Of a stretch of DNA of 64,000 nucleotides, positions 19,971-31,025 are shown in pieces. The position numbers and the translations under genes were made by a program. How positions within the stretch are numbered: the first letter of the stretch is position 1; the number at the start of each line of letters is the position of its first letter. The notes beneath the pieces were generated by a model. The model ran no database searches. It was not told where the DNA came from and saw only the letters and a program-made list of their open reading frames with translations. The stretch is from Woeseiaceae bacterium (GTDB lineage: Bacteria > Pseudomonadota > Gammaproteobacteria > Steroidobacterales > Woeseiaceae): positions 1 to 64,000 of the forward strand of contig JABDQH010000028.1 of NCBI GenBank assembly GCA_013042375.1, given 5' to 3'.

Positions 19971-21460
19971 GAATGCACCTGCAGTGACGGCGCGTCGCCA
20001 AGGAGTTGCGGCAAGGACTGCGCATATGCGCCGATATCCCCGGCCCCCATCGTCAGCACGAGGTCACCATCACGCAGGACGCCGCCGAGCACGTCCGCCA
20101 GGTCATCGAGCCGTTCGACGAAGACCGGATCGATGGCGCCGCGGGTTCGCACCGCGCGCGCCAACGTCCGGCCGTCTGCGCCAGAAATCAGTTCTTCGCC
20201 GGCCGCGTACACGTCGAGCAGCACCAGCGCATCGGCATCCGACAAGACGTTGGCGAAGTCGTCCATGAGATCACGTGTGCGCGTGTAGCGATGCGGCTGG
20301 AATACCAGCACGATGCGGCGATCGGGGTACGCGGCCTTGGCTGCCGAGAGCGTCGCGGCGACTTCGGTCGGATGATGCCCGTAGTCGTCGACGATGCGGA
20401 CAGTGCCGGCTTTAATTCGTACTTCGCCGAGACTCTGGAAGCGCCGGTCGATGCCTTCGAAATTCTCTAGCGCGGCGATGACAGCCTTGTCAGCGATCTG
20501 CAGCTCGTCCGCGACGGCGATTGCCGCAAGCGCATTGCGCACATTATGCAGACCCGGCAACCGCAAAGTTACGTGCATAACTGGGGACACACTTCGTGTG
20601 TCCCCGTGCGTACGTTCCACTCCCGTGGAAGGATTCTCCGGGGACACCTGAAAGGTGTCCCCACTGCGCACCACGTCGAACTTGGTGAAGTCTTCGTGGT
20701 ATTCGATCTTGACAGCACGGACGTCGGCATCCTCGTTGGTGCCATAGGTCGTCACCGAGCGACCGATGTCGTCGAGGATGTCGTTCACGCCGGGATCGTC
20801 CGTGCACACGACCGTGAGGCCATAGAACGGCAGGTTGTGCAGGAACTCGATGAAGCCCGACTTGAGCCTCTCGATATCCCCGTCATAGGTCTCCATGTGA
20901 TCGGCGTCGATGTTCGTGACGACGGCGAGCATTGGTTTCAGGTGCACGAAGGACGCATCGCTCTCATCGGCCTCGGCGACGAGGTAATCGCCCTGCCCCA
21001 GCCGCGCATTGGCGTCCGCACTCTTGAGCCGGCCACCGATGACGAACGTCGGATCCAGGCCACCCTCGGCCAGCACGCTGGCGACGAGGCTCGTTGTCGT
21101 GGTCTTGCCGTGGGTGCCGGCGACCGCGATCGAGTAGCGAAAGCGCATGAGCTCGGCCAGCATTTCCGCCCGGCTGACAACCGGCATGCGGCGCTCGCGC
21201 GCGGCCGCGACCTCGGGATTGGTGTCGTCGACCGCGCTGGATACGACGACCGCGTCGGCACCCTCGATGTGGCCGGCCGCATGCCCGATGAACACGGTTG
21301 CACCCTGGCCCTCGAGACGCCGCGTCTGTTTGTTGGCACCGAGATCCGATCCCTGGACGGCATAGCCGAGATTGAGCATAACCTCGGCGATACCCGACAT
21401 ACCCGAGCCGCCGATGCCGACGAAGTGCATGGTCTGGATGCGGCGCATACGCTTGATCAT
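19967..21460 (-). CDS. murC: UDP-N-acetylmuramate--L-alanine ligase MurC with REP-like insert
   Basis: Adds L-Ala to UDP-MurNAc. It has the N-terminal [16 protein letters not shown] loop, the ATP loop AGTHGKTTT, and the [13 protein letters not shown] block at the Mur-ligase core. I start at [12 protein letters not shown] (4-base overlap with the murG stop), giving 497 residues; the longer ORF upstream is murG in another frame. A 27-residue stretch, [19 protein letters not shown] followed by GDTRSVSP, lies just before [12 protein letters not shown]. It is encoded entirely by a palindromic REP-like element and keeps the frame. The rest is intact, and the gene appears to be the only murC in the cluster, so the product is presumably active. 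Confidence 0.96.
   Translation of the reverse strand: MIKRMRRIQTMHFVGIGGSGMSGIAEVMLNLGYAVQGSDLGANKQTRRLEGQGATVFIGHAAGHIEGADAVVVSSAVDDTNPEVAAARERRMPVVSRAEMLAELMRFRYSIAVAGTHGKTTTTSLVASVLAEGGLDPTFVIGGRLKSADANARLGQGDYLVAEADESDASFVHLKPMLAVVTNIDADHMETYDGDIERLKSGFIEFLHNLPFYGLTVVCTDDPGVNDILDDIGRSVTTYGTNEDADVRAVKIEYHEDFTKFDVVRSGDTFQVSPENPSTGVERTHGDTRSVSPVMHVTLRLPGLHNVRNALAAIAVADELQIADKAVIAALENFEGIDRRFQSLGEVRIKAGTVRIVDDYGHHPTEVAATLSAAKAAYPDRRIVLVFQPHRYTRTRDLMDDFANVLSDADALVLLDVYAAGEELISGADGRTLARAVRTRGAIDPVFVERLDDLADVLGGVLRDGDLVLTMGAGDIGAYAQSLPQLLGDAPSLQVHS
20583..20662. repeat. REP-like triple-hairpin element inside murC
   Basis: Three inverted repeats in a row: GGGGACACAC-TTC-GTGTGTCCCC (20583-20605), TTCCAC-TCCC-GTGGAA (20615-20630) and GGGGACACCT-GAA-AGGTGTCCCC (20640-20662). 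The outer two share the GGGGACAC/GTGTCCCC core. The element is in frame in murC with no stop codon, and its outer stems encode GDTFQVSP and GDTRSVSP. It is related in style to the other GGxGxCA palindromes in this window. Confidence 0.88.
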
Positions 21461-22545
21461 GCGACGCCTCCTGCCTGCGCCAGGCAGATTCCGGCAATGC
21501 GGTCCAACGCATCGGGCTGTGACATGGCACGCGCACGCGCGGCCTTTTGCTGCAACTCGGCGCGCGACTGCAGCCATTCGCGCAGCAGATCGGCGAGATA
21601 CGTCGGCGTGATTTCTCTCTCGGGCACGATCATCGCAGCCCCGGCATCTGCCATTGGCCGCGCGTTGGCGGTCTGGTGATCGTCGACGGCCGCCGGGTAC
21701 GGCACGAACAGGGCCGGCAACCCGACGGCGCAAAGCTCGGCGACAGTCAGGGCGCCCGCGCGGCAGATCACGAGGTCTGCCCACGCGTAGGCCTCGGCCA
21801 TGTCCTCGATGAAGGGCACGAGCTCGACCTCGACGTCGTTGCTGGCATAGGCCTCGCGCGCCGTGTCGAGCGTGCGTTCTCCGCACTGGTGGCGCACGAT
21901 CGGCCGCACATCCTTGTCGAGTTTTGCCAGGGCCGCAGGCACGCTGCGATTCAACGCCAGTGCGCCCTGGCTGCCGCCAAGAACGAGGACGCGCAGCGGC
22001 CCCTTGCGTTCGGTGTAGCGCTCGTGCGGCGGTGGCACGGCGGCAATGTCCTCGCGCACCGGGTTGCCGACGGTTTGCGCGCGAACGCGGGAATTAAAAC
22101 TGCCCGGGAAGGCTTGCAGCACAACCCGGGCAAGACGCGCCAGAAGACGGTTGGTCAGGCCCGCGGCAGCGTTCTGCTCGTGAATGACGAGCGGGCGGCG
22201 CGTCAGCCAGGCGGCGACACCGCCCGGACCGCTGACGAATCCGCCCATGCCGAGAACGGCCGCGGGACGGCGACGAATAATGACGGCAAGCGACTGCAGC
22301 AGCGCCCACCCGACCTGGAACGGCGCCACGACCGCGGCCAGCAGGCCCTTGCGGCGCAGGCCCTTGACGCTGATCCACTCGATATCGATTTCGGCGGCCG
22401 GCACGATGCGGGCCTCGAGGCCGCGCTGAGTCCCCAGCCAGACGACGTCACGCGACGCAGCCTGCAGCGCGCGCGCCACGGCGAGCGCCGGGTAGACGTG
22501 CCCGCCGGTGCCGCCGGCCATGATCATTATGGGTCGCACGCTCAT
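21457..22545 (-). CDS. murG: Undecaprenyl-PP-MurNAc-pentapeptide GlcNAc transferase MurG
   Basis: Peripheral inner-membrane GT28 enzyme that turns lipid I into lipid II. It has the [19 protein letters not shown]-terminal signature, [17 protein letters not shown], and the donor-site region [27 protein letters not shown] start at MSVRPIMIM, overlapping the ftsW stop by 4 bases, for 362 residues. The 809-residue ORF in the track continues through ftsW out of frame and is an artefact of high GC. Confidence 0.97.
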   Translation of the reverse strand: MSVRPIMIMAGGTGGHVYPALAVARALQAASRDVVWLGTQRGLEARIVPAAEIDIEWISVKGLRRKGLLAAVVAPFQVGWALLQSLAVIIRRRPAAVLGMGGFVSGPGGVAAWLTRRPLVIHEQNAAAGLTNRLLARLARVVLQAFPGSFNSRVRAQTVGNPVREDIAAVPPPHERYTERKGPLRVLVLGGSQGALALNRSVPAALAKLDKDVRPIVRHQCGERTLDTAREAYASNDVEVELVPFIEDMAEAYAWADLVICRAGALTVAELCAVGLPALFVPYPAAVDDHQTANARPMADAGAAMIVPEREITPTYLADLLREWLQSRAELQQKAARARAMSQPDALDRIAGICLAQAGGVA

Positions 22546-23729
22546 GACTTTCTGCGACCCCGCTTGCGATTGACGGGCCTGGCGTCGACGGTCAGCTCGT
22601 GGTGAATGCGCAGCAGCAGGCCGATGCTGATCATAGTGACGATGAGGCTGCTGCGGCCGTAGCTGATCAGCGGCAGCGTGAGCCCCTTGGTCGGCAGCAG
22701 GCCCATGTTTACGCCAACGTTGATGAACGCCTGCAGTCCCAGCCACGTACCGAGGCCGATGGCCAGGTAGGCTTCGAAATGGCGCTCGGCGTCGTGGGCC
22801 CGGATGCCGAGCCTGAGAATGCGCCACAGGAAGGCCAGGAACAGTGTGATCAGAAGCAGCGAACCGAGCAGGCCGAATTCCTCGGCGAACACGGCGAACA
22901 CGAAGTCGGTGTGCGCCTCGGGCAGGTAAAAGAGCTTCTGCACGCTGTTGCCGAGACCGACGCCAAACCACTCGCCCCGGCCGATCGCGATCAGCGACTG
23001 TATGAGCTGAAAACCCGAATCGAATGGGTCGGACCACGGGTCCATGAATCCCGTCAGGCGCTTCAGACGATACGGCGACATCACGGCGAGCGCCGTCATC
23101 GCGGCGACGGCGGCGAAAAAGAAGACGATGAAGTCGCGAATACGCGCACCCGCGACAAACAGCATGACGAGGGCCGTGGCGAGCAGCACGATGGCACCGC
23201 CGAAATCCGGTTCCGCGAGCAGCAGCAAGCCTGCCAGCGTCAGTACCAGCATCGGCCGCAGGAAGCCCACGAACGCCTCGCGCACGGTCTTGCTGCGCCG
23301 CACGAGATAACCGGCCAGGTACATGATGATGCAGAGTCGCGCGGGCTCGGACACCTGCAGATTCATGATGCCGACACGCAGCCAGCGGCGCGCGCCGTTG
23401 ACTTCGTGGCCGAAGCCGGGAATGAGCACTACGACTAGCAGCGCGAGCCCGAGCAACAGCAACAGCGGCCCGAGACTGCGCCACACCTGCAAGGGAACGA
23501 ACAGGCAGAAACCCGCAGCAGCGGTGCCTATGGCCGCGGCGACGAGCTGTCGCTGCAGGTAGAAGAACGGGTTGCCCGTGGCATTGTCGGACACCGAGAT
23601 GGACGCCGAGGCGAGGATCACGAGCCCGCCGAGCAACAGCGCCAGCGCGATCGTGAGCAGCACGTAGTCGAGCTTGAGCTCGGTCTTGAGGCGTGCCGGA
23701 AACGGCATGGTGGCGGCTCGCGAGGTCAT
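22542..23729 (-). CDS. ftsW: Septal peptidoglycan polymerase FtsW
   Basis: SEDS-family glycosyltransferase that polymerises lipid II at the septum together with FtsI. It has about ten membrane segments and conserved SEDS blocks: LGTWLGLQAFINVGVNMGLLPTKGLTLPLISYGRSS and FAVFAEEFGLLG. The C-terminal tail is very basic (NRKRGRRKS). Its length of 395 residues is typical. It overlaps murD and murG by 4 bases each. Confidence 0.97.
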   Translation of the reverse strand: MTSRAATMPFPARLKTELKLDYVLLTIALALLLGGLVILASASISVSDNATGNPFFYLQRQLVAAAIGTAAAGFCLFVPLQVWRSLGPLLLLLGLALLVVVLIPGFGHEVNGARRWLRVGIMNLQVSEPARLCIIMYLAGYLVRRSKTVREAFVGFLRPMLVLTLAGLLLLAEPDFGGAIVLLATALVMLFVAGARIRDFIVFFFAAVAAMTALAVMSPYRLKRLTGFMDPWSDPFDSGFQLIQSLIAIGRGEWFGVGLGNSVQKLFYLPEAHTDFVFAVFAEEFGLLGSLLLITLFLAFLWRILRLGIRAHDAERHFEAYLAIGLGTWLGLQAFINVGVNMGLLPTKGLTLPLISYGRSSLIVTMISIGLLLRIHHELTVDARPVNRKRGRRKS

Positions 23730-25063
23730 GTCTGCAGGCCCTCGACAGCGGCCACGAATGCGTCGCCCCGCGCCATGTAGTTGTCGTACTGGTCGAAGCT
23801 CGCGCAGGCAGGTGCGAGCAATACCGTATCGTCCGATTCGGCGCAGCCGGCTGCCAGGTGCACCGCGGATTCCATGTTCTCGGCAAAATGCACGGGCATG
23901 ACCGTGTCGAGGGCCCGAGCGATCTTGTCTGCGTCCTGGCCGATCAGCACGGCTCCGCGCAGCTTGCCCTCGACGGCCGTGGCCAGGCCGCTAAAATCAC
24001 CGCCCTTGCCTTCTCCGCCGGCAATCAGCACGAGCATGCCGTCGACCGAGTCAATCGACGCGACGGCCGCGGCGACGTTGGTCGCCTTGGAATCGTTGAT
24101 GTAATCGACGGCGCCGATGCGCGCGACGAACTGCATGCGGTGCGGCAAACCCGGGAATTCGACGAGCACCTGCAGCATTGCTGCGCGCTCGAGACCGATC
24201 AGGTCGCCGGCAGCCAGCGCCGCGAGCGCGTTGAGCTGGTTGTGCACCCCGTACAGCGCCAGGTCGCGAATCGCGAGCAACAGCGCCTCGCCGCAGGCCA
24301 GGTACTTCCGGCCCTGCTCTTCGCGAATGCCGTAGTGGTCTTCTTCAGGTTCGTCGAGCCCGAAACTGACGACGCGCCCGCAATGGCTGGTCCGCCGCGC
24401 CGCCTCTTCGTCGGTCCGGTTGATGACGGCCGCGTCGGCGTCATCGAAGATGCGGTACTTGGCCGCCCGATACTCGGCCTCGTCCCGGTGCCAGTCGAGG
24501 TGATCGGGTGTTACGTTCAGCAGCACCGCGACTTCGGCAGGCAGCGTGTGGGTGCGCTGCAGCTGGAAACTCGACAGCTCGAGTACATAGATGTCGGTCT
24601 CGTCATGCTCGAGCAGGTCGAGCGCAGGCTCGCCGAGATTGCCGCCGGCCAGCGCCGCGCGTCCGTCCGCGCAGCACATCTGCCACAACAGTGTCGTCAC
24701 CGTGCTCTTGCCGTTCGAGCCCGTGACGGCCAGGAACGGCTTGTCTGCCGCACGCGCAAATAACTCGATGTCGGAGACCACTTCGATGTCCTCGCCGCGC
24801 GCCTTCTCGAGCAGCGGGTGACAATCGGGCACGCCGGGCGAGACGATCAGGCGCTCGGTCCCGTCCGGAATGTCGTCGTCGGCATGGCGCACTTCGGCGC
24901 CCGGGTAGATCGCTTCGAGGTCTTCGCATCCGGGCGGTTTCTCGCGGCTGTCATAGAAGATCGCGCGCTCGTCGTGGCGTTTGAGGTAGCGCGCGATGGA
25001 AAGACCCGTGGCGCCGAGTCCGACGACGAGGTTCGTGGCGGCGGTGTTCTGCGTGGCACTCAT
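23726..25063 (-). CDS. murD: UDP-MurNAc-L-Ala--D-Glu ligase MurD
   Basis: Adds D-glutamate to UDP-MurNAc-L-Ala. It has the N-terminal [17 protein letters not shown] nucleotide loop, the ATP loop [12 protein letters not shown] and the [10 protein letters not shown] motif typical of MurD. I start at [11 protein letters not shown], which overlaps the mraY stop by 4 bases, for 445 residues. The longer ORF upstream runs through mraY in the wrong frame. Confidence 0.97.
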   Translation of the reverse strand: MSATQNTAATNLVVGLGATGLSIARYLKRHDERAIFYDSREKPPGCEDLEAIYPGAEVRHADDDIPDGTERLIVSPGVPDCHPLLEKARGEDIEVVSDIELFARAADKPFLAVTGSNGKSTVTTLLWQMCCADGRAALAGGNLGEPALDLLEHDETDIYVLELSSFQLQRTHTLPAEVAVLLNVTPDHLDWHRDEAEYRAAKYRIFDDADAAVINRTDEEAARRTSHCGRVVSFGLDEPEEDHYGIREEQGRKYLACGEALLLAIRDLALYGVHNQLNALAALAAGDLIGLERAAMLQVLVEFPGLPHRMQFVARIGAVDYINDSKATNVAAAVASIDSVDGMLVLIAGGEGKGGDFSGLATAVEGKLRGAVLIGQDADKIARALDTVMPVHFAENMESAVHLAAGCAESDDTVLLAPACASFDQYDNYMARGDAFVAAVEGLQT

Positions 25064-26142
25064 CGGATCTTCAGACTCGCAAGGCCGATCAGCACGAGAA
25101 TGACCGTGATGATCCAGAAACGGACGATGACCTTGGGCTCGGCCCACCCCTTGAGCTCGAAGTGGTGGTGGATCGGCGCCATGCGGAAGACGCGCTTGCC
25201 GGTCAGCTTGAACGATGCGACCTGGATCATGACCGACAGCGTTTCGACGACGAAGATGCCGCCCATGATTGCGAGGATGATCTCCTGCCGTACGATCACG
25301 GCGACTGCACCGAGCGCTGCGCCGAGGGACAGTGCGCCGATGTCGCCCATGAAGACCTGTGCCGGGTATGTGTTGAACCACAGGAATCCGAGGCCGGCGC
25401 CCGCAAGCGCCGTGCAGAACACGAGGATCTCCCCGGTGCCTGCGACATAGGGGATACCGAGGTAACCCGAGAAGTTCACGTTGCCGGTGACGTACGCGAA
25501 GATTCCGAGTGCGCCGCCGACGAGGACGGTCGGCATGATCGCGAGACCGTCGAGGCCGTCAGTAAGGTTGACTGCGTTACTGAAGCCGACAATAAAAAAG
25601 TACGTTACGACGACCTGGAACATGCCTAGGGGGATTGCCAGGTCCTTGAAATACGGGATCAACAACGAGGTCTGCACCTCGTCCGTCGCCGTAACGTACA
25701 GGGCGATGGCGGCAATAAGGGCCGCACTGGACTGCCAGAAGAGCTTTTGCTTTGCAGATATCCCGGCGGGATCCTGCAGGATCAGTTTGCGGTAATCGTC
25801 GACATAGCCGATCACGCCGAACGACAGTGTCACGAACAGCACGACCCAGACGTACTTGTTCTCGAGATCGGCCCACAGCAGCGTCGAGATCGCGATAGCC
25901 GCGAGGATCAGCGTGCCACCCATCGTCGGCGTGCCGGCCTTCAGCAGGTGTGTCTCCGGTCCTTCCTCGCGTACCGGCTGGCCGAGCTGGTTGACCTTGA
26001 GGCGGCGAATCAGGCGCGGACCGATGATGAACGAAATGACCAGCGCGGTCAGCGCGCCCATGATGGCGCGCATAGTCAGGTAGTTGAATACGTTGAAGCC
26101 GGATTCGAACTGCGTCAGGTATTGTGCGAGATCGAGTAGCAC
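25060..26142 (-). CDS. mraY: Phospho-MurNAc-pentapeptide transferase MraY
   Basis: Integral membrane enzyme that makes lipid I on undecaprenyl phosphate. About ten membrane segments are visible, together with signature loops [34 protein letters not shown] and the [12 protein letters not shown] histidine motif near the C-terminus. The length of 360 residues equals E. coli MraY. It lies 2 bases after the murF stop. Confidence 0.98.
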   Translation of the reverse strand: MLLDLAQYLTQFESGFNVFNYLTMRAIMGALTALVISFIIGPRLIRRLKVNQLGQPVREEGPETHLLKAGTPTMGGTLILAAIAISTLLWADLENKYVWVVLFVTLSFGVIGYVDDYRKLILQDPAGISAKQKLFWQSSAALIAAIALYVTATDEVQTSLLIPYFKDLAIPLGMFQVVVTYFFIVGFSNAVNLTDGLDGLAIMPTVLVGGALGIFAYVTGNVNFSGYLGIPYVAGTGEILVFCTALAGAGLGFLWFNTYPAQVFMGDIGALSLGAALGAVAVIVRQEIILAIMGGIFVVETLSVMIQVASFKLTGKRVFRMAPIHHHFELKGWAEPKVIVRFWIITVILVLIGLASLKIR

Positions 26143-26144
26143 GG

Positions 26145-27506
26145 TCAGGCCTCCAGTCTCACATCACCGTGCTCGCGCAAGGCGTCGACGACCCGCTCCA
26201 TGTGCATCGAGCGGGACCCCTTGACCAGCACGTTGACGTCGGGCGCCAGGCCGTCGCAGAGTTCGTCGACGAGCGTATCGAGCGATGCGAACCACCGCGC
26301 ATTCTCGCCGAAACCTTCCGCGGCATTGCTCGCGAGGGCGCCGTAGGCGAACAAGCGGTCGACGCCGCTTGCCCGCACGGCTTCTCCAACCTCGCGATGC
26401 AGTTTCTCCGCATCGTCTCCGAGTTCTTTCATGTCACCGAGTACGAACCGGCTCTCGCCCGGCAATGCCGCGAGGAATTCCGCGGCCGCGACGACTGACA
26501 GCGGGTTGGCGTTGTAGCTGTCGTCGAACAGCGTGGCGCCACAGATGCCCTGTACCGCCTGCAAGCGGCCCCCGATCGGGCTGACGGCTTCTAGCCCCCT
26601 GCCTATAGCATCGAGCGGCACATCGAGCGCATGCGAGACGGCCGCGGCCGCGCAGGCGTTACGCACGTTGTGCACACCGGCCAGCGGCAGCGCGATGGCG
26701 AGGCTCCGACCGCCGACGTGCAGGGTGAAACGCGTACCGGCTGCACCGGGCTCGATGTCCTCGGCGCGCACATCCGCTTCGTCGGCAAAGCCAAAACTCA
26801 GATGCCGTACGTCGCCAACCAGCGACGCCCAGTAGCCGTAAAAGCGGTCGTCGGCATTGAGCACTGCGGCCGCAGGCCGTTTGCCATTCTGCAGGATCTC
26901 GCCTTTGGCCTTCGCGACGCCCTCGAGCGAGCCGAATCCCTCGAGATGCGCGGCGCCCGCATTCGTGATTACAACCACGTCCGGGCTGGCAAGCCCGACG
27001 AGGTAGGCGATCTCACCGGCATGGTTCGCACCCATTTCCAGTACGGCGTAGCGGTGCGATGCGTCGATGCGCGCGAGCATCAGCGGCATGCCGATGTCGT
27101 TGTTGAGATTGCCGTGTGTCGCCAGCGTCGGCGCGCATTGCGACAGGCACGATGCGATCATCTCCTTGAGCGTCGTTTTGCCGTTACTGCCCGTCACGCC
27201 AATAACGGTCACGTCCTGTTCGTTGCGCCAGGCCGCGCCGAAGCGCCCCAGTGCGAGCCTCGTGTCATCGACCTCGATCTGGGCGATGCTGTCATTCGTC
27301 TTCTTCGAAACGACGGCGCCAGCGGCGCCTTTTTCGGACGCTGCACCGACATAGTCGCGGCCATCAAAGTTGGGTCCCTGCAACGCGAAGAACAGCTCGT
27401 TAGCAGTGATCGAGCGCGTATCGGTGCTGATGCCGTCGAAGTCGCGGTCATCGCCGCGCAACCGGCCCTGCATGTATTTCGCGGCGCTCGCGAGGGTCGC
27501 AATCAT
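26145..27506 (-). CDS. murF: UDP-MurNAc-tripeptide--D-Ala-D-Ala ligase MurF
   Basis: Adds the D-Ala-D-Ala made by Ddl, finishing the UDP-MurNAc-pentapeptide. It has the ATP loop [14 protein letters not shown], the N-terminal block [22 protein letters not shown], and [12 protein letters not shown], typical of MurF. The length of 453 residues is standard. It overlaps murE by 4 bases. Confidence 0.97.
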   Translation of the reverse strand: MIATLASAAKYMQGRLRGDDRDFDGISTDTRSITANELFFALQGPNFDGRDYVGAASEKGAAGAVVSKKTNDSIAQIEVDDTRLALGRFGAAWRNEQDVTVIGVTGSNGKTTLKEMIASCLSQCAPTLATHGNLNNDIGMPLMLARIDASHRYAVLEMGANHAGEIAYLVGLASPDVVVITNAGAAHLEGFGSLEGVAKAKGEILQNGKRPAAAVLNADDRFYGYWASLVGDVRHLSFGFADEADVRAEDIEPGAAGTRFTLHVGGRSLAIALPLAGVHNVRNACAAAAVSHALDVPLDAIGRGLEAVSPIGGRLQAVQGICGATLFDDSYNANPLSVVAAAEFLAALPGESRFVLGDMKELGDDAEKLHREVGEAVRASGVDRLFAYGALASNAAEGFGENARWFASLDTLVDELCDGLAPDVNVLVKGSRSMHMERVVDALREHGDVRLEA

Positions 27507-29005
27507 GAAGCACTCCCCCGCGCCGACAGCGCCCGTTGCGCGACCGCGTAATCCGACAATGGAACGCGTCCGGTGCTCGTTTCCTGGTAGGCCTCGTGCC
27601 CTTTACCGGCAACGAGAACGACGTCGTCGCTGGCCGCCTGCCCGACCGCCCAGGCGATGGCGGCGGCGCGATCCTCGATCAGGATGGCCGCTTCCGGGCG
27701 AGCCAACCCCGCCAGGACGTCCGCGATGATCGTTGCCGGATCTTCACTGCGCGGGTTGTCGCTCGTGATGACGACGCAGTCGCTGCCGCGTTCCGCCGCT
27801 TCGCCCATCTGCGGTCGTTTGCCCGCGTCGCGATCGCCGCCGCAGCCGAACACGCACCACAATGTGCCGGCGCAGTGCCCGCGCAGCGCCTGCAGGACGT
27901 TCTCCAGCGCATCTGGCGTATGCGCGTAGTCGACATAAACAGCGGGGCCGTCCATGGCCACGCGCTGCATCCTCCCGGGTGGCGCACTCACCAGCGAGAC
28001 GACCTCGCAGGCCTTGTCGAGCGCGACTCCCTTGTTCAGTAACAGCGCGAGCACGATCGCTGCGTTAGCGACGTTGAAATCACCGGGCATCGTGGTCGCG
28101 AAAGCACCGCTGCCCCAGGCGCTGTCGAAGGTAACGTCCGAACCCCGCGTGCCGGGATCGACAGAGCGCACGAATACGTACGGGCGGCCGTCGGCGATCC
28201 TGTCGACACGGGTGGATACCGTGACGACGTCCGGGCCGCACAGTGCCGCCAGCCGCATCCCGTAGTCGGTGTCGACATTGACGATGCGTTGGCGCGGCCC
28301 GTAATCGAGGAACAACTGCGTCTTGCTGGCGAAGTACTCGTCCATGTCCTGGTGGTAGTCGAGATGGTCGCGCGACAGGTTCGTGAATAACGCCGTGTCG
28401 AAACGCACGCCGTCGACGCGCCGCTGCGACAGCGCATGCGAGGAGACCTCGACCGCCGCGAACTCGGCGCCGTCGTCCACAAACTCGGCCAGCCGGCCGT
28501 GCAGCTCGATCGCGGGCGGTGTCGTCATGCCCGTCGCATCGTGAACTTTGCCCAGGCCTTGCCCCAGCGTGCCGAGGTAGGCGCATGCCCTGCCGAGGAT
28601 GTCGAAGGCCTGCGCGACCATCCATGCCACGGTCGTCTTGCCGTTGGTGCCGGTGACGCCGATGACGCCGAGCCGTTCGGACGGATGGCGGTAATAGCGA
28701 TCGGCAATCTCGCCAAGCTTCGCCGCAAGCCCGTCGACCGCGATTGCCGGGACCCCGATGGTTGGCGGCTCGCTAACCGTCGACGCATCCCAGACGACCG
28801 CGCAGATGCCGGCCGCGCATGCCTGCTCGACATAGTCGAGTCCGTGCGAGCTGTGGCCCTGGACCGCGAAGAAGACGTACCCCTCGCCAAGCTGCCGGGT
28901 ATCGCTCGCGATGCCATGCACGGCAATCGCCGGCGCATCGGCGTAGCCCCGTAACAGGTCGGCCAGCGTCGGCAATGGGTTCACGTGTGCGGCCGGCATA
29001 TTCAT
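27503..29005 (-). CDS. murE: UDP-MurNAc-L-Ala-D-Glu--meso-DAP ligase MurE
   Basis: Adds the third stem residue. The ATP loop is GVTGTNGKTTVAWM, and the substrate motif SDNPRSEDP (DNPR) indicates meso-diaminopimelate rather than lysine. This predicts a Gram-negative A1-gamma peptidoglycan. The length of 500 residues is normal. It overlaps ftsI and murF by 4 bases each, so the run ftsI to murG is probably one translationally coupled operon. Confidence 0.98.
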   Translation of the reverse strand: MNMPAAHVNPLPTLADLLRGYADAPAIAVHGIASDTRQLGEGYVFFAVQGHSSHGLDYVEQACAAGICAVVWDASTVSEPPTIGVPAIAVDGLAAKLGEIADRYYRHPSERLGVIGVTGTNGKTTVAWMVAQAFDILGRACAYLGTLGQGLGKVHDATGMTTPPAIELHGRLAEFVDDGAEFAAVEVSSHALSQRRVDGVRFDTALFTNLSRDHLDYHQDMDEYFASKTQLFLDYGPRQRIVNVDTDYGMRLAALCGPDVVTVSTRVDRIADGRPYVFVRSVDPGTRGSDVTFDSAWGSGAFATTMPGDFNVANAAIVLALLLNKGVALDKACEVVSLVSAPPGRMQRVAMDGPAVYVDYAHTPDALENVLQALRGHCAGTLWCVFGCGGDRDAGKRPQMGEAAERGSDCVVITSDNPRSEDPATIIADVLAGLARPEAAILIEDRAAAIAWAVGQAASDDVVLVAGKGHEAYQETSTGRVPLSDYAVAQRALSARGSAS

Positions 29006-30744
29006 TGTGTCTCCGGCCGGGTCACCATTGCCTGCATGGCGCTACCCGGATCGCGCACGGGCAACGCATCGGGCGGCACGGCGAGCAGACGCAGCGACTC
29101 GGCCATGACGTCGGCGAAGACGGGCGCCGCAACGTCGCTGCCGTAGTACAGCTCGCCGCCCGGCTCGTCGATGACGACGATAGTCGCGAGGTGCGGGTCG
29201 CTCGCGGGCGCGAGGCCCGCAAAGATGGAAATGTACTTGTCCTGCGAGTAGCCGCCCGTGCCGAATTTCCAGGTCGTGCCGGTCTTGCCGGCAACGCGGT
29301 AGCCGTCGATTGCAGCCTTGGTGCCAGTGCCGCCCGGTTGCACCACCTCTTCGAGCATGTTGCGTATGGTTTCGGCCGTCCCGGTCGACACGATCTGTGC
29401 GCCTTCAGGCGGTGCGTCCAGCGCCACGAGCGAGACCGGGCGCAGCATGCCGCCGTTACCGAGCGCCGCGTAGGCCTGCGCAAGTTGCAGCGGCGTGACT
29501 GAAACGCCGTAGCCGTAGGCCAGCGTCGCCTGGCTGATCGGCCGCCAGTTGCTGAAGTGCGAGAGCATGCCCGCCGACTCGCCCGGGAACCCGCTGCTCG
29601 TCAACGCACCGAGCCCGAATTCCGCCATGGTCTCCCAGAGCTGGTCCGGCTGCAGCGTCATCGCCAGCTTGGTGATACCGACGTTGGAGGAACGCGCCAG
29701 GATCGTCGTCAGGCTGACACGGCCAAGGTTGTCCGCATCCTCGATCTTCTTGGGGCCGACCACGACGAATCCGGGCGCCGTGTCCACGATACTAGACGGT
29801 CCGTACTGGCCGCTCTCGATGGCGGCCGCGGCCACCAGCGGCTTGATGCTCGAGCCGGGCTCGAAGATGTCGGTGATCGCACGATTGCGGTAGCGCTCGG
29901 CGGCGAGCTGCGAGCGGTCGTTCGGGTTATAGGTCGGCTGGTTCACGATGGCCAGCACTTCGCCCGTCTGCACGTCGAGCACGACGATTGATCCCGAGCG
30001 CGCATTGTGCGTCTTGATGGCGCTCTTCAGGGTGCGGTAGGCGAGGTATTGCAGACGCAGGTCGATGCTGGTCCTGAGGTCCTTGCCGTGATGCGGCGGC
30101 CGAATACTGGCGACGTTTTCGATCGGGCGACCGAGCCGATCCTTGAGTACGCGCTTGGCGCCCGATTCACCGGCCAGCCAGTGGTTGAAGGCGAGTTCGA
30201 GGCCTTCCTGGCCCTGGTCGTCAATATCGGTGAAGCCGACCAGGTGCCCGGTCACTTCAGAGGCCGGGTAGTAGCGGCGGTACTCGCGCAAAACATCGAT
30301 GCCGGGCAACTCCAGCGCCAGGACCTCGGCAGCCTGTTCCGGTCTGAGGTGGCGTTTCAGGTACAGGAATTCCTTGTCCATGCTGCGAGTGATGCGCCGC
30401 ATGAGTATCTGCGAATCGACCCCGAGCGCTGTCGCCAGCTTCGGGATGCTGTCCACGGCCGGGGCGAACTGTTTCGGGTTGACCCAGATCGAGTCGACGG
30501 GCGTGCTGATGGCGAGCGGTTCGCCGTGGCGGTCCGTGATCGTGCCGCGGTGGGCCGAGATCTTCTCGGTGCGCAGGTGGCGCGTATCGGCCTGCTCGTT
30601 GAGAAACTCGGTCTTGAGTACCTGCAGGTGTACTGCACGCCCCATGAGCGATGCCGCCACGAGACCGAAAAACGCCGTCACGAGCATCACCCTGCCCGTG
30701 AAACGCCGGGCAGCCTTGTGCTTTGTCTCGGCGCCTCGTCTCAT
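29002..30744 (-). CDS. ftsI: Septal transpeptidase FtsI (PBP3)
   Basis: Class B penicillin-binding protein that crosslinks septal peptidoglycan with FtsW. It has a short cytoplasmic tail, one membrane segment (VMLVTAFFGLVAASLMG), a pedestal domain and a transpeptidase domain with the active-site tetrad GSSIKP (SxxK), SSN and AGKTGT. The length of 580 residues matches E. coli (588). It overlaps ftsL by 4 bases. Confidence 0.97.
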   Translation of the reverse strand: MRRGAETKHKAARRFTGRVMLVTAFFGLVAASLMGRAVHLQVLKTEFLNEQADTRHLRTEKISAHRGTITDRHGEPLAISTPVDSIWVNPKQFAPAVDSIPKLATALGVDSQILMRRITRSMDKEFLYLKRHLRPEQAAEVLALELPGIDVLREYRRYYPASEVTGHLVGFTDIDDQGQEGLELAFNHWLAGESGAKRVLKDRLGRPIENVASIRPPHHGKDLRTSIDLRLQYLAYRTLKSAIKTHNARSGSIVVLDVQTGEVLAIVNQPTYNPNDRSQLAAERYRNRAITDIFEPGSSIKPLVAAAAIESGQYGPSSIVDTAPGFVVVGPKKIEDADNLGRVSLTTILARSSNVGITKLAMTLQPDQLWETMAEFGLGALTSSGFPGESAGMLSHFSNWRPISQATLAYGYGVSVTPLQLAQAYAALGNGGMLRPVSLVALDAPPEGAQIVSTGTAETIRNMLEEVVQPGGTGTKAAIDGYRVAGKTGTTWKFGTGGYSQDKYISIFAGLAPASDPHLATIVVIDEPGGELYYGSDVAAPVFADVMAESLRLLAVPPDALPVRDPGSAMQAMVTRPETQ

Positions 30745-31025
30745 GGCCGCTCGATCACGAAAACTTCTGTGGCGGCCGGGCGCACGAGCGCGAGGTCGTC
30801 CCTCGCAACCTGCTCAATCCGCGCATGCTGGGCCCATGTGCTCTGCTCGATCTGCAGCTGGCCCCATTCGATGTTCAACTCGTCGCGCTCGAGCGTCAGT
30901 CGCTCGAGCTCGACGAACAACTTGCGCGATTCGTGCTTCGTATAGATGAGCGCCATCGCACTCAGAACGCACACCAGCGCGAACACGAATACGAGCAGGA
31001 ACGGCTGACGTCGCGACTGCATCAC
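30741..31025 (-). CDS. ftsL: Cell division protein FtsL
   Basis: Small bitopic protein of the FtsQLB complex that activates FtsWI. It is 94 residues: a short basic start (MQSRRQ), one membrane segment (PFLLVFVFALVCVLSAMALIY), then a periplasmic coiled coil (ELERLTLERDELNIEWGQLQ). Low sequence conservation is usual; position between rsmH and ftsI with 4-base overlaps on both sides makes the call firm. Confidence 0.93.
   Translation of the reverse strand: MMQSRRQPFLLVFVFALVCVLSAMALIYTKHESRKLFVELERLTLERDELNIEWGQLQIEQSTWAQHARIEQVARDDLALVRPAATEVFVIERP

Noticed and set aside
20583-20662. CRISPR-like repeat unit in murC
   Set aside because: Only two related stems with one spacer-like interval, each stem self-complementary; this is a REP-type structure, not an array.
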